A DNA stretch of 64,000 nt from Buxus sempervirens (taxonomy: Eukaryota; Streptophyta; Magnoliopsida; Buxales; Buxaceae), in NCBI GenBank assembly GCA_947561395.2, contig OX387183.1:38794901-38858900 (forward strand). The letters are read 5' to 3'. A program made the translations under genes and the position numbers. Positions 32,042 to 43,769 of the stretch are shown here, one piece after another; within the stretch, counting starts at the first letter, position 1, and each line of letters opens with the position of its first letter. The notes under the pieces are model-generated. The model did not search any database, was not told the DNA's origin, and saw only the letters and a program-made list of their open reading frames with translations.

Positions 32042-33979
32042 TGTAACGCCCCGAACCCGAGTCAGTGCAAACCGGCACCCAACCCGAACCCGGTTCACTA
32101 CTGTAACAACCCAAGTCCAGTTCAACAACCAAACCCGAGGTGTTACCACGAAGCTGGGGTCAAATACACACTAAGATTCACAATAATTTTTAAGACTAAT
32201 TATTTACATCAGAGTTTTGGTGGGAAATAAAACAATTCTTTATTCAATTTAATCAATTCAATTTACAATAACATTTGTTTAATCAACATGTGACATTAAT
32301 ATCAATTACAATTCTACCCATCAAATTAAAACCCCATCTTCACGATCTCTCCAAGCAAACCTGAAAAATAAGGGAAAACGGAGTGAGATTTACATCTCAG
32401 CAAGTAGTAGGTGCATGCAAGTAAACAGTCTCATTTAAGCAAATAGTCATGAGGTATATGATTAATCAACGATAAGGCGATGAATTCAAATCAACGTGGC
32501 CAATTCCAAATAAAGCAAAAGGATATGCAATCATATGTAAATACCAGTAAAAGATGTTATCGATAGATAAAACCGAAGATTAGCGATAAAACATGTATTC
32601 ATAACTAATGGTCCATCTCACAAATCTTATAGTAACATTCTCCCATGTATGATGCAAACACGTAGTATTCACATCTCGCCTACATGAGGTTCCTCCCGCA
32701 GGAGCTAACACATCTCACCCGCAGGTGGTAACACACACATCTCCCCCACAAGAGGTCTCTCCCGCAGGAGTTACGCATCTCACCCGCAGGTGATAATCAC
32801 ATATCTCCCTTGTAGGATGCAATCACATCATGATTACATCTCCCCCACAAGAGGTCGCATCTCTTCCGCAGGAGGTCACATATCTCCCCTGTGGGATGCA
32901 ATCCAATCAGGATCACATCTCCCCCACAAAAGGTCTCATCTCACTCGCAAGTGGTCACATATCTCTCCTGTAGGATGCAATCCAATCAGGATTACATCTC
33001 CCCCCACAGGAGGTCTCATCTCACCCGCATGTGGTCACATATCTCCCCTGTGAGATGCAATCCAATCAAGATCACATCTCCCCCACAGGAGGTCTCATCT
33101 CATCCGCAGGTGGTCACACATCTCCCTTGTGGGATGCAATCACATCGTGACTACATCTCCCCCATAAGAGGTCTCTCCCGCAAGAGTTACACATCTCACC
33201 CGCAGGTGGTCACATATCTCATCCACAAATGGTACAAATCTTTTATTGCCATCATGGCATTTAATCCACAGTCCAAATTATATTCAAAATAAAACTCCTA
33301 AACATAAATTTAATAGAAATCAGAATTAATGTAATTTCCAGAAAAGCAGCATTCATATTTAAAGCTCAAATAAAATAATTCAAATCTTGCTTAGAGTTTT
33401 CCTTATTAATCCTTTTATTATCAGCCAAGTTTTCATCTTAATATGTAAGATAGTTTCTATTTAAGTTTTCTATAATTTTATTCTCCAGCATATCCTACAG
33501 ACCTAAAATATTGTTTAGAAGGTGATTTTAATCCATAAATACCAGTAGTATTATTTATATCAATATCCCATACCATTTGACCCTTTTATGGACAAACCTT
33601 TCATTATAACCTTCAATTTATTGTTTAATTCTTCCAATTTAATTTTATAATTTTTATACCTTAATTAGGTCCTTATAAAGATGCTAATATGCTTAACTAA
33701 TCAGAAAAATTATAGGATATTTATTCGTATTATAAAATCCCAAAAATCTGCAAATTTTACATAGAGCGCCGACCTCTACAAGGCTAGGGGCTCGTGCAAA
33801 ATTAAACAGAAAATTTCCAGATTTTTATGTTTTTGCTATATGTTTCTTTGGTCTAAATTAATCTAATCACATTCCTAAAGCCTTCTAGATTAATTCTTGT
33901 TAATTAAATACCGTCCTATAATTAATTTCATGATTAAACCAAGTTTTCTTTTTTATTTCAACAAATCCTTCAAGAATAC
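32042..33979 (-). mobile_element. Tekay-like LTR, truncated at 33979
   Basis: Starts TGTAACGCCCCGAACCCG (the LTR end in minus orientation) and parallels the LTR at 8710 over its length, including 'catagagcgccgacctcta' near 33766. It carries the inverted counterpart of the 27905-28330 array. It stops at 33979, in the equivalent of position 10680 of the sibling, where an inverted LTR arrangement begins. The remaining 300 bp or more are not found to the right. Confidence 0.8.
32640..33240 (-). repeat. Hairpin-word tandem array, inverted copy of the one at 27905
   Basis: On the plus strand the words read CTCC-CGCA-GGAG (32693), CACC-CGCA-GGTG (32716) and CACT-CGCA-AGTG (32942), alternating with TCCCCTGTGGGATG-type words. 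A few units have one-sided changes, such as CACC-CGCA-TGTG near 33026. Confidence 0.85.
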
Positions 33980-34064
33980 TGTAGACACCCCAAATTGCAC
34001 AATAATTGGCAAAATTCATTCTTTTCTTTAAAACAAGCACAAAATTTGAGAATTAAGTTTTTTT

Positions 34065-34212
34065 CTTGTATCCGACAACTTAGGTCGGATACAAGCATAT
34101 CCTTTTATATTCGACAGAAGTTGTCGGATACAAGTAGGGATTAATGTATCTGACGAAATATGTCAGATACATATATGTGCTCTTGTATCCGACCTGATAT
34201 GTCGAATACAAG
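34065..34212 (+). repeat. Four palindromic U3 words, plus-strand copy
   Basis: The first word is a perfect 12-bp stem CTTGTATCCGAC / GTCGGATACAAG (34065-34076 and 34084-34095). The third is ATGTATCTGAC / GTCAGATACAT (34144-34154 and 34162-34172). Two more imperfect ones lie near 34110 and 34183. Their position upstream of the promoter suggests protein-binding or silencing-related sites. Confidence 0.85.
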
Positions 34213-35748
34213 CTTTTTGCTCAAAATTAGGGTTTTCCTAGAGTTTTCACTTTTTACCATCATATCCTTCATTAAAGGAGTGGAAATCTCGGAAATAGCC
34301 TTAGGGTTTAGGTTAGTGGACTCTAGATATCATTTTGTGTCTAGCATCGTGCAAAAATTCATGAAATTTGGTGTGAATGAAGTATGTATGGCCATATTTC
34401 AAATGAAACTAGCCTCATAAAAAAATTCATTCGGATGTGCCTTGGTGATCTCCCGAACAGGCCACGAGGATCACAGGTTTGCCCAGAAAAGTGCTGTTGA
34501 GCAGTTCTGAGTAAATCTGCTACCCACGACACAAATGGAGTCAAACAATTATGAAACCAACTGGATTTGAAACTATACTCCCAAAGGAAAACACAGAAAC
34601 AAGAGTCACTCGAATCGGACTTAAAACGAACACATGGCGCTCAGTCGAAGTGACAGGTTCCGTAATCAGACCTGAACTGACCTATCAACTTCGATAGAGA
34701 GGTGTCAAAAATCCGCTTGATAGAAATTAATGTAATTTTACAGCCATAAACTAGACAGCCTCACCTTTCCCATGGCTCTAGAATCACTCCAAAATTCATC
34801 CGGACGATGAAGTTACGAGTGTCCGAAGTTGGGATACAAATGCTGTCCCGTTTTGCCACTTTTGAGTAAAATCAATTTAAAACAGTGACCAAGTGTGTGT
34901 ATTCCGTGCAAGATGAATCAAAATCACTTTCAAAAGATATTGAAGAGCCTCTAAAAAGAAATGGGGCACAATTTTTGGCTCACCATCCTCTCCAATTGGA
35001 AAGGATATGCCAAAAACCCCAAAAGTGAGCAAAAATGCCCAAAACCGAGAGGTTGGACCTAGAGGCCTTCAATACTCAACAAAACTTGCTTGAAATCATA
35101 TTGAAAACCAACAAGAAATATTCCAGAATTATTTGAGGCTATTTATTCCAGATTTATCACAATGAATGCAATGAATCCGAAATATGAGCCAAATCCGACA
35201 AAAAAGTGCTATGTGTGCATGTGTAAAAATCCATTCTTCAATAATATAACAACATATAGCATGCATTTAGATCAATCAAATGGGGTTGTAAAACAACCTA
35301 GGGTTCCGTTCCATTATCGTTTCCCTTAGTTCTCTCTCCCCGTTAAACACAGTTCTTCAAGATAATCTTGGGGTACTTTGAATATGAAACGGTTTTCATA
35401 GATTCAAAAGGCTTATTCAAATAGGTTCTAACACTAGGATCAATCCCCAGTCTCGTTTCCCCTAGATCCCGCCTTCACGTTTTACGGCTAGGGGGAGTCT
35501 TGAGGTACTTTGAGTAGGAGAAGGGTTTTCATACGCATAGAAGAGGCATTATTCTACAGAAAGGTAGAAGAAGAGATCTAGATCTAGAATGTAAAAACAG
35601 AAAAATAAAGAGAGGTTTGAGGCTTACCTGGGCTTCTGGAAGCAAGACTACAGCGGTTCCCCTCTTCACTCGGAGCTCTTTGATCTCCAACTTCTTGGCA
35701 AAAGTTCTTGGCAAGAATTAATGGCCATTTGCTTGAGGAGGAGCCTCC

Positions 35749-35756
35749 TATTTATA
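35749..35756 (-). promoter_or_regulatory. TATA box of the inverted LTR
   Basis: TATAAATA on the minus strand, about 410 bp from the LTR start and about 120 bp before the donor consensus at 35626. Confidence 0.6.
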
Positions 35757-35920
35757 GGCAAAGGCTAGGGTTAGGGTTGGTGGGATGGTAGACACAACAT
35801 AATGTCTAGAGCCCACCAACCTTAACCCTAAGGCTATTTCCGAGATTTCCACTCCTTTAATGAAGGATATGATGGTAAAAAGTGAAAACTCTCGGAAAAC
35901 CCTAATTTTGAGCAAAAAAC

Positions 35921-36067
35921 ATGTATCCGACACATCAGGTCGGATACACAAGCATCTATATGTATCCAACATATGATGTCGGATACATTAAGGCTTGCTT
36001 GTATCTGACAACTTATGTCGAATACAAAGGGATATGCTTGTATCCGACTTGAGTTGTCGGATACAAG
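35921..36067 (-). repeat. Four palindromic U3 words, minus-strand copy
   Basis: Same layout as 34065-34212. The most regular is CTTGTATCCGAC / GTCGGATACAAG at 36037-36048 and 36056-36067. The others, near 35921, 35960 and 36000, carry one or two mismatches. Confidence 0.85.
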
Positions 36068-36166
36068 GAAAAAGCTTGTTTTCTCAAATTTTGTGCTGGT
36101 TTCAAAGGAGATACTGATTTTTGCCAATTATTCTTCATTTTTACTGTGCAATTTGGGGTGTCTACA

Positions 36167-37249
36167 GTGATGACATTATGGATCTTTGATTCTGGTCATC
36201 ACTAGGCTTGAGATCTAAGTTGCCAAAACCCAAAACCCCTACGCTTGAAGGTGAAGAAATACGTTTTCAGCTAAAGTAAACAATTACGATGGGAAAATGG
36301 GTTTGTAATTGAGGGAAGGCTGGTTGCATGATTCACAAAGCCAAGGTATGATATGAATACCATATTGAGGGTAAACACAAGGTAACAAGGTAATATCACT
36401 TTTTTAAATTATCTTCATATCATGTAAAGTAAGTTCCATGGTGTCCATATGTTTGTGATGAAATTTTTCCAATGAGGTCTGTATCCTAAGATCGGTGTAG
36501 CCTATAGGAAGAGTTTTAACTCTTCTCAGAAGTGATCCTACCCAAAATCTATATAGGAGGCAACCAAAAATACAAAATCTATGTATATGGTGTCTAATTT
36601 TGGAGGGAACATGTGCCCACATGAGCATTCATGCATTTTTGTAAATATAGTGTCAAAGTCCACTTTGGGACAGTCTAGAAGCCTTTCAATGGTGAACCAT
36701 ATGTTTGGATAAGCAATCAAAGTAATCAAATCGTTTGGAAAACAAAAACAATGAAAATCCGTCCGTAATCCTCATTTAATATGTGGATTTAAGATGACTG
36801 CATTTTATTTGCAGATATAGCTTGACCGCATTTTATTTGCAGACATAGCCTGACTACATTATTAATGCGATCACAGCTAGTCCACACTAAGTATGCGGTT
36901 TACAGACTTAATTGAATTTCAGCAACTTTTGCAAACAAATTCGGTTCCTTTAACCTTTAAGTGATACAAACAGATAATAAACACTTCAATAAGGGTAAGA
37001 GGCATCTAAATTCTTCTAAACTCACTTAAATCAAAAGGTTAAGCTCATTTTTAGGAAATTTTACATAATTTGAACATGTAACGTAACTCAATGAATGGAG
37101 GTGATAATGGAAAATTGGGCTTGAATCAAAATACTTCAAATTGAATATGAAGCCACATCAAGGTAGCAAAACATATTCTTGAAGTGCAATCTAGCAAAGA
37201 ATTCAAAAAAAAAAATCAGAAATAAAAGATTTAAAAAATCAACTACCTT
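36167..37249. other. Unassigned repeat-derived sequence with GCAT palindromes
   Basis: No convincing gene. Two overlapping minus-strand open frames (36404-36628 and 36538-36729) contain a weak FGCLLY-type match to copia integrase, not enough to assign. At 36795-36905 there are CTGCA/TGCAG and GACCGCAT/ATGCGG-type palindromes like those at 44345-44415, so part of this stretch may be U3 of the 5' LTR of the pol-less element. I could not find its LTR start. Confidence 0.4.
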
Positions 37250-38700
37250 AATGCAATTTGAGTTTCTTTTTCAACTCAAAAGTCTTTATGAAGATTCAAA
37301 AATATCTTTGGGCCTCTAAAAGCCTTTGAATTTCAGATTTTCTCCAAAATTTTCATTGGACTTCTTAAAGCCTTTGAATTTTAGATTTTTAACTTCATAG
37401 GCCCTTTAAAGCCTTAATTTAGAAACTCATAGGATCTCTGAAAGCCTGAAATTTAAGAACTTTATCCTCATAAGCCTCTAGAAGCTTGCGTGATTCTAGA
37501 ACCCTTCATAGGCTCTTGAAAGCCTGAGTAATTTCAGGAGGCTTTGGAAGCCTTGATTCCAATTTATATCTTGTGGGACATGTTGGAAGCCCTAAAATAT
37601 TTCAACAACTCTTTGGATGGTCTTTTTTGTACCAACTAATTCATAAGCCTTTGGAAGCTTGATTAATTCCAAGACACTCTGTGATTTGTCTGAAAGCTTT
37701 TATTTTAGGCAATTTATATCTTGTGGGACATGTTGGAAGCCCTAAAATATTCCAACAACTCTTGGGATGGTCTTTTTCGTACCAACCAATTCATAAGCCC
37801 TTGGAAGCTTGAGTAATTCCAAGACACTCTGTGATTTGTCTAAATGCTTTTATTTTAGGCAATTTATATCTCGTGGGACATGTTGGAAGCCCTAGAATAT
37901 TCCAACACCTCTCTGGATGGTCTTTTTCATACCAACCAATTCATAAGCCCTTGAAAGCTTGAGTAATTCTAAGACACTTTGTGATTTTTCTAAAAGCTTT
38001 TATTTTAGGCATTTCATATCTTGTGGGACATGTTGGAAGCCCTAGAATATTCCAACAACTCTCTGGATGGTCTTTTTCGTACCAACCAATTCATAGGCCT
38101 CTAGAAGCCTGAGTAATTCTAGAAACCTTTACTTGGGCTGTCTAAAAGCCTCTGAATTTTAGACAAATCATTTTTTTAGGCCATCTAAAAGCCTCTGAAT
38201 TTTAGACACAACCTTTTTGAGCCGTCTAAAAGCCTTTGAATTTTATACACATATCTTTGGGCCATCTAAAAGCCTCTGAATTTTAGACACAACCTTTTTG
38301 GGCCGTCTAAAAGCCTTTAAATTTTAGACACATATCTTTGGGCCATATATAAGCCTCTGAACTATAGACACATATCCTTTGGGCCGTCTAAAAGCCTTTG
38401 AATTTTAGACACATATCTTTTAGGCCGTCTAAAAGCCTTTGAATTTTAAACACAACCTTTTTGGGCCGTCTAAAAGCCTCTGAATTTTAGACACATATCT
38501 TTAGGCCGTCTATAAGCCTTTGAATTATAGACACATATCCTTTGGGCCGTCTAAAAGCCTTTGAATTTTAGACACATATCTTTGGGTCATCTATAAGCCT
38601 CTGAATTATAGACACATATCCTTTGGGTCGTCTGAAAGCCTCTAAATTTCAGACATTTCTTATTCTTTGGGACCTTTTGGAAGCCTTTAAATTCCATATT
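37250..38700 (+). repeat. Array of about 25 hairpin words with a constant AAGCCT loop
   Basis: Units of about 40-60 bp each contain a short stem, a loop around AAGCC(T/C)nTGAA, and the complementary stem. Stems seen include GTCTAAAA/TTTTAGAC (38140), GTCTATAA/TTATAGAC (38508), GTCTGAAA/TTTCAGAC (38630), GTTGGAA/TTCCAAC (37732), TCTAGAA/TTCTAGA (37477, 38100) and TTGGAA/TTCCAA (37544, 37651). A higher-order period of about 150 bp ('cttgtgggacatgttggaagccc') repeats at 37570, 37721, 37871 and 38021. The array lies between the leader and the gag start of the Tat-like element. No coding potential. Confidence 0.88.
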
Positions 38701-38989
38701 CTTTTGGATGGTCATTTATACCAACCACTTCTCTTCGCAAGGTCAATTTCGACCAAAACAAAGAAAAGGAAAAAATATTAAAAAATAAAAGAAAAGCAAA
38801 AACGAAACATTTTTTTTAATTCAAACTCATGTTCACCCAAACATGCATACATGCATCCATAAATTGTGTGAGTTTAAGTTGAATTATGCATTGATTATAT
38901 TTCTTTTTCTCTTCTAATCTAGGTTTCTCTTTGTGGCAATCATTGCTACGCACTGAAGTCCATACTTGTTAAGATCCAAAGCTGCCAGA

Positions 38990-41092
38990 ATGAATCCAGA
39001 GAACCAATCAACTGTATCTGCTCAAGACTTTCATTAGCTTCAAGAGCAGGTGGCCGAGATGTCTAAGCTGTTGGAAAAACTGCTGTATAACCAAGCCCAA
39101 GCCCAAGCAGCTCAAAATCAAGCTTCTTCATCTCAACAAGCACCACCGCTAGAACCTCAAATACCAATTCCACCTCAGCCACAACCTCAACCGGAATTTT
39201 ACCAACCAATGCCTGAACCCATACTGGTTGGGGAGGAGGAAACTGAATCAGTGAAAGAAAAAGAAAAGGAAAGAATGAGGGAGGAGATGGAAAAGAAGGT
39301 CATGAGTAAGTTGGAATCTCTATAAGATGAGCTGAGGGAAGTGAAAGGGGTTAATTCATTCAAAGGCATGAATTTCGAAGACCTGTGCCTATATCCTGAT
39401 GTATGTCTACCGGCTAAATTTAAATGCCCAGATTTTGACAAATATGATGGCACTGGTTGCCCAATGAGCCATTTGAAGTTATACTGCGAGGCTTTATGCC
39501 AGTTTGGCCGGGATGACGGCATACTAATCAGCTTTTCCAGAGGAGTTTAACTGGAGCTGCTTTGAGGTGGTTTGCCACCTTGGATCACAAAAATATAAGA
39601 AGGTGGAAGGATTTGGCAGATGTCTTCTTGGCGCAATACAGATTCAACTCGGAGATCGTGCTAGACCGGTACGATATGATGAGGATGAGCAAGGGAAAAG
39701 ATGACTCCGTGAATGCCAAGAGATGGAAGGAGGCTGCCTCTCAGGTCAGGCCACCTATGTTGGAACCAGAAATGATTTCTACATTCATTAGCACACTGGG
39801 GCAACCGTTCTACAGTCACTTGGTGGGTCAGACTACTACCAATTTTGTTGCGCTGGTACAAGTGGCCGACCGGATTGAGGATAAGATCAGATCCAGCAAG
39901 ATAATTAACCATTCCGCCATGGTCAGTCAACAAGACTCCACTCATAACAAGGGAAATGGTAATGGAAAGAAAAAATCTAAGGAAAGGAGAGAAGCAGAAG
40001 TGAATATGGTGCAACTTCCCAAGGAACCCTTTCAAATCAATCTCCTATCAAGACAACTCATCAAGTTCCTTTACCTCCTATCCAGATCAATGTACCCTTA
40101 AACCAATAAGCTCCCAAGGAGGAAAACGAAGTAAGAAAAAGAAAGGAATTTTCTAAACTGCCTATGAGACCATCTGAACTTTTGCCTACCTTACTTCAGA
40201 AGGGTTATGTGACTTTGAAGTTGCCAAATCCTCATGCAAGCAAGGGGAAGAATTATGATTCATCTGCAATTTGTGAGTATCATATGAGCACTCCAGGGCA
40301 TACCACTGATCGTTGCTTGGCCCTAAAGCATGAAATCCAGGATTTGTTGGATAATAACTCCTTATCATTCAATTCAGTCACACCCATCCCACTTACCAAT
40401 AACAATGGGGCAAGGAGCTCAAATGCAGTAGAAGCAATTTTTCAGGAAAAAAAAGATTTGACCCTTCTCAACTTATTGCTCCGGTTGGTACCATAGTCCG
40501 GGTTTATTTTGAAAAAGAAGATGAATGGGGCCATGTGGAGAAAGAGACTCACACAGGGATAGACTTTAATATCAAGGAAAGGAAGGAAGGGGAAGAAAAG
40601 AAGCTAAAGTCGAAAGAAAATGAAATGACAGGTGAAAGGGCAGAGGAAGTGCAAACAGTTCCATTTGAACAGTTTGGACAAACAAATGGCCTGGCACTGG
40701 ATGTTGAACAAGAATTCAGTATGGACGATAATGATTGTCCGAAGGGTATGGAATCACTCTTCATACAAGAAGAAAATGTAGCAGAGGTAATTGAAAAAGT
40801 AAAATCCCAAGAAAAGAAAAAAGAAGATTCAAATGAAAAGATTGAGGCCAGGATTAAGCCTCCATTGATTGATTGGGCTACAATCCAGATTCCATATCAA
40901 GGAATGTCACTTCTTTCAGAGACTGAGCACAACGCCCTAGGGAAAGAGATCATCCCAAATCATGAAATGAGAGCTTTGCCTCACTCAGTAGGAGAAAGAT
41001 ATTTTCTAAAAAAGAAAGAAAAGTCAGCTTTTGCTTTTGAGAATTCGGGAAGTTCTCGAATTCCCTTGTTCTCTGAAAAGAAACCCCCATAA
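38990..41092 (+). pseudogene. Decayed gag of a Tat-like Ty3/gypsy element
   Basis: Coding begins at ATG 38990 (MNPENQSTVSAQD...) and is broken by stops (TAG 39035, TAA 39323 and one near 40100) and by frameshifts near 39530, 40035 and 40460, the last at an A-run. Recognisable parts are a coiled N-terminal leader rich in Q and P, the capsid-like block (FKCPDFDKYDGTGCPMSHLKLYCEAL, then LRWFATLD, W-DLADVFLAQYRFN and VNAKRWKEAASQVRPPM), and a CEYHMSTPGHTTDRC motif with C/H spacing like a zinc knuckle, as in Tat/Ogre gag proteins. The last part, rich in K and E, is a spacer towards the lost protease. In intact relatives gag forms the cytoplasmic particle that packages the RNA. No protease, RT or integrase follows, so the element is gag-only and, with its breaks, inactive. 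Confidence 0.88.
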
Positions 41093-43753
41093 AAAGAATG
41101 CACATTTCCTGAGGATCCTAAGGAGCCTTGTTCTCAGGAAGTGATTTCAATAAAGGCTCTTTTTAAAAATTAAAAAAAAAATTTTTCCCCTTCAACATTT
41201 TTCTAGAAAAAAAAAGAAAAAGTTTTCAACAAGGTCCTTTTTATTTATGAGTCATATCTCCCATTGAATTTCAACAAAGTCCTTTCCAACAATGGCCTTT
41301 GGAACCAAAGATGACCCACAGTCTTCAACAGAAAAAATAGAAGAAGATTTGAAGTTTCTTCATCAGAATACAGAAAGGATCACACCACTTGCTGATTCGT
41401 TCAAAGGGAAGTTGATAATATTGTTTAAAGAATTTTTTAGGCTTTGCACTTGAAAATATGGGAAAAGATTTGACCTTTTCGTTGGAAATAGAATTGGGCA
41501 TCATTTGATGGAAAGAATCCAAATCCATAAGATTGATCAAAAGGTGAAGAACTTGTTCATAACAGAGGTTCTATTCGAAGAGGCTTTCATCTTGATAGAA
41601 GGTGATTAAGAAAAAAAAAAGAAAGAAAAATCCTGAGCCAGTCATGTAGTACAACTTTACCAAGTCTGAAAATTCAAATTTGTCTTAAAACGATAAGAGG
41701 CCTTTCTTTCTTATATCCCCAAAAATTTTGAAATCCCTAGTTAGACCTTTTAAGCTTGCTAAATTTTTCCAAGTAACCTAAACTGAGAATTGTAACCTCA
41801 CACTGGAGCAAATTTATTAAGGCATTAAAAAAAAAAGAATGAAGGGACAATTTAAAAAAAAAAAAAAAAAAGAACGGGGGGCATTATTGATTTTCAAAAG
41901 GGATTTTGAAGATGTTTTCAGAAAAGGGGAAAAAGAAATGAAGAAAGAAAAAAAAAAAAAAAGGAAGCAAGAAGAAAAAGATATCATCAAATGCTATGGA
42001 ATATTTGGAGAATGTCTTCAAAATTGTGATGAGAAGAATGGAAAAAGAAGTTCAATACTGGAGAATAAGTTTCAAATGAAGAAATCAAAGTGGGGGAAGA
42101 ACTTCATTACTGGGGGCAATTTTGTATTCATTCCAAGGGAAGAAATGCCTTAAAAATTGCAATTTCAGTTAACCCATTTGATCATATGGTATTTGAGCCT
42201 TTTATTCCTTTTCTTTCAAAACAAACACCAAGCCTTCGTTTTGTCCCATTCATAAGCCCTCTTTGATTAAGAAATTTTGAATTAAGGCAGTTTTGACTAC
42301 ATAGTTGTTGGTGATGAAGGTTTTAAAAAAAAAGTGAAAAAAAAGAAAAAATGGAGAAAATGTAGTGAAAACCCGGAAGGGAAAACATGGCAAATAATCA
42401 ACTATCTACAAGAAGGAAATCGTCAGAGAGGAAAGTCCAGAATTGGCATAGATCCAGATGAAGTCCTCATATTGGAGGTTATTTTGAGATACAGTCACTC
42501 TTCAAGTGATTGAGGAAAATTCTCTTTCCAAGACTGAAGCAAAATATTCAGAACTATGATATGAAACATTTGTGAACAAGTCCATGACCATCAAAATTGG
42601 CATTAGGAAATTGTTGCTGAAGTTGAAGTCATAAATGGTCGTGGGAATGATTCTAAAGGTTCTGAAGGCTTATTTTGGTCTTTCTTCATTTTCTGAAATA
42701 ATCTCTTCATTATTCAACTTAATTTTAATTCTTTTGGACTATATGCTAATAAGTGATTGGATCATTTTTCATATATATATAGCCACTAGTATAAAACCTA
42801 TTTTCTTATTTTTGTATTTGCATTCTTTTATTAGGGTTTCTTTTTGCAAAGGTTAAAAAAAAGAGAGAAAGAGAGAAAGAGAAAGAGAAAAAGAAGAAAA
42901 AAAGAGAAAAAGGAAAAAAGAGGATCATCTCTACTGAGGGGCAAATATTTCTTCATGCAATCAAAACCGGGGCATGCTCGGCTTCTTTCCATCTGGGTTT
43001 TCATTGAAATGAATTACAACAACTGGAAGAAGCAATCAAGCCTTAGTCTTCGGATTTGAAAAAAAAAAAAAAAAGAAGAAGCGTCGAAGCAATTGCATGT
43101 TTTCTCCTTTAAACAAGGGTTTCCAATTCTTCAATCATGAATAAGGATTTTACTGGGGTAGTAGGAAGGCATGAAGAAGAGATCATGGGTAGTAAGGGCA
43201 TGAGGTTAGATCAACAAATCATGATCCATCAATCAAGAGGAGGGCATTCACTTGGACAGTTGAAAAGTATGAAGGTAGGTTATGGGCAGCAACGGCACAT
43301 ACATCATTATTGAGAGGGCAAGAAGATGAAGAAGCAAAAGCAAGTTGCAGAGTATTCCAGCACAAGTTTGGGCATCACATGGCACCCAGGTATGTCAAAC
43401 AAAAAATTCAATCAGGAAAATTCAATAAAATATTTCCTTTCTTATTGTTGACCTGTAAAGAGAAGAACATCAAAAGCAATTGAGTTTGCAGAGATCAATT
43501 TTAAATCCACCTTCTTTTCAAAATTTTCTTGTCTTAGATTTCTTTTCATAGCCACAAGAGCTCCAAGAAATCTAAGATAAGGAAGAGACGCCACCCCGTC
43601 AGACTTCAAGCAGGGGTTTCATTGGCTATCTTCAAATCCATGTTTTTTTATTATTTCTTTGTTTGACCAAAACAAGTTCAATTAATGAGATGTCTTTCAA
43701 ATGTGCAATTTTGAGTTGTGTTTTTTCTTTGCTGTTCATTGTATTACAACTCC
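41093..43753 (+). other. Non-coding internal region without pol
   Basis: 2.7 kb between gag and the polypurine tract. It contains many A-runs and AG-rich low-complexity stretches (41839-41990, 42840-42930, 43055-43080) that create lysine-rich open frames of no significance. No RT, RNase H or integrase motif in any frame, so pol was deleted as a block. Confidence 0.6.
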
Positions 43754-43769
43754 AGCAAAGAGGGGCAGT
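43754..43769 (+). other. Polypurine tract before the LTR at 43770
   Basis: AGCAAAGAGGGGCAGT directly abuts TGTAGACACCCC. Confidence 0.85.

Larger units (their letters stand above)
33980..36166 (-). mobile_element. Inverted arrangement of two related LTR pieces
   Basis: Both outer ends are the same LTR start, TGTAGACACCCCAAATTGCAC, pointing inward from 33980 (plus) and 36166 (minus). The minus-strand piece runs from 36166 to about 34350. It includes a TATA box (35749-35756), a CAG|GTAAGC donor (35626-35627) and a body matching 52380-52870, so it is an LTR missing its last part. The plus-strand piece (33980 to about 34350) is only the first 370 bp of a second copy. The two copies of that 370 bp have many differences by eye, so this is not a fresh duplication. 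No TSD: left flank AATAC, right flank GTGAT. Confidence 0.75.

Noticed and set aside
33980..36166. Foldback DNA transposon with about 370-bp terminal inverted repeats
   Set aside because: The arms are LTR starts with U3 palindromes, and the body matches an LTR, including TATA box and leader. No TSD and no transposase.
36404..36729. Copia integrase fragment on the minus strand
   Set aside because: Only a short FGCLLY-like match split between two frames, too weak to annotate as a gene remnant.
37250..38700. CRISPR-like array of repeats and spacers
   Set aside because: The conserved element is a loop and the flanks are complementary arms, spacing varies, there are no cas genes, and the DNA is clearly plant.
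41839..43059. Lysine/glutamate-rich ORFs
   Set aside because: They come from A- and AG-runs in the gene-free region of a pol-less element.
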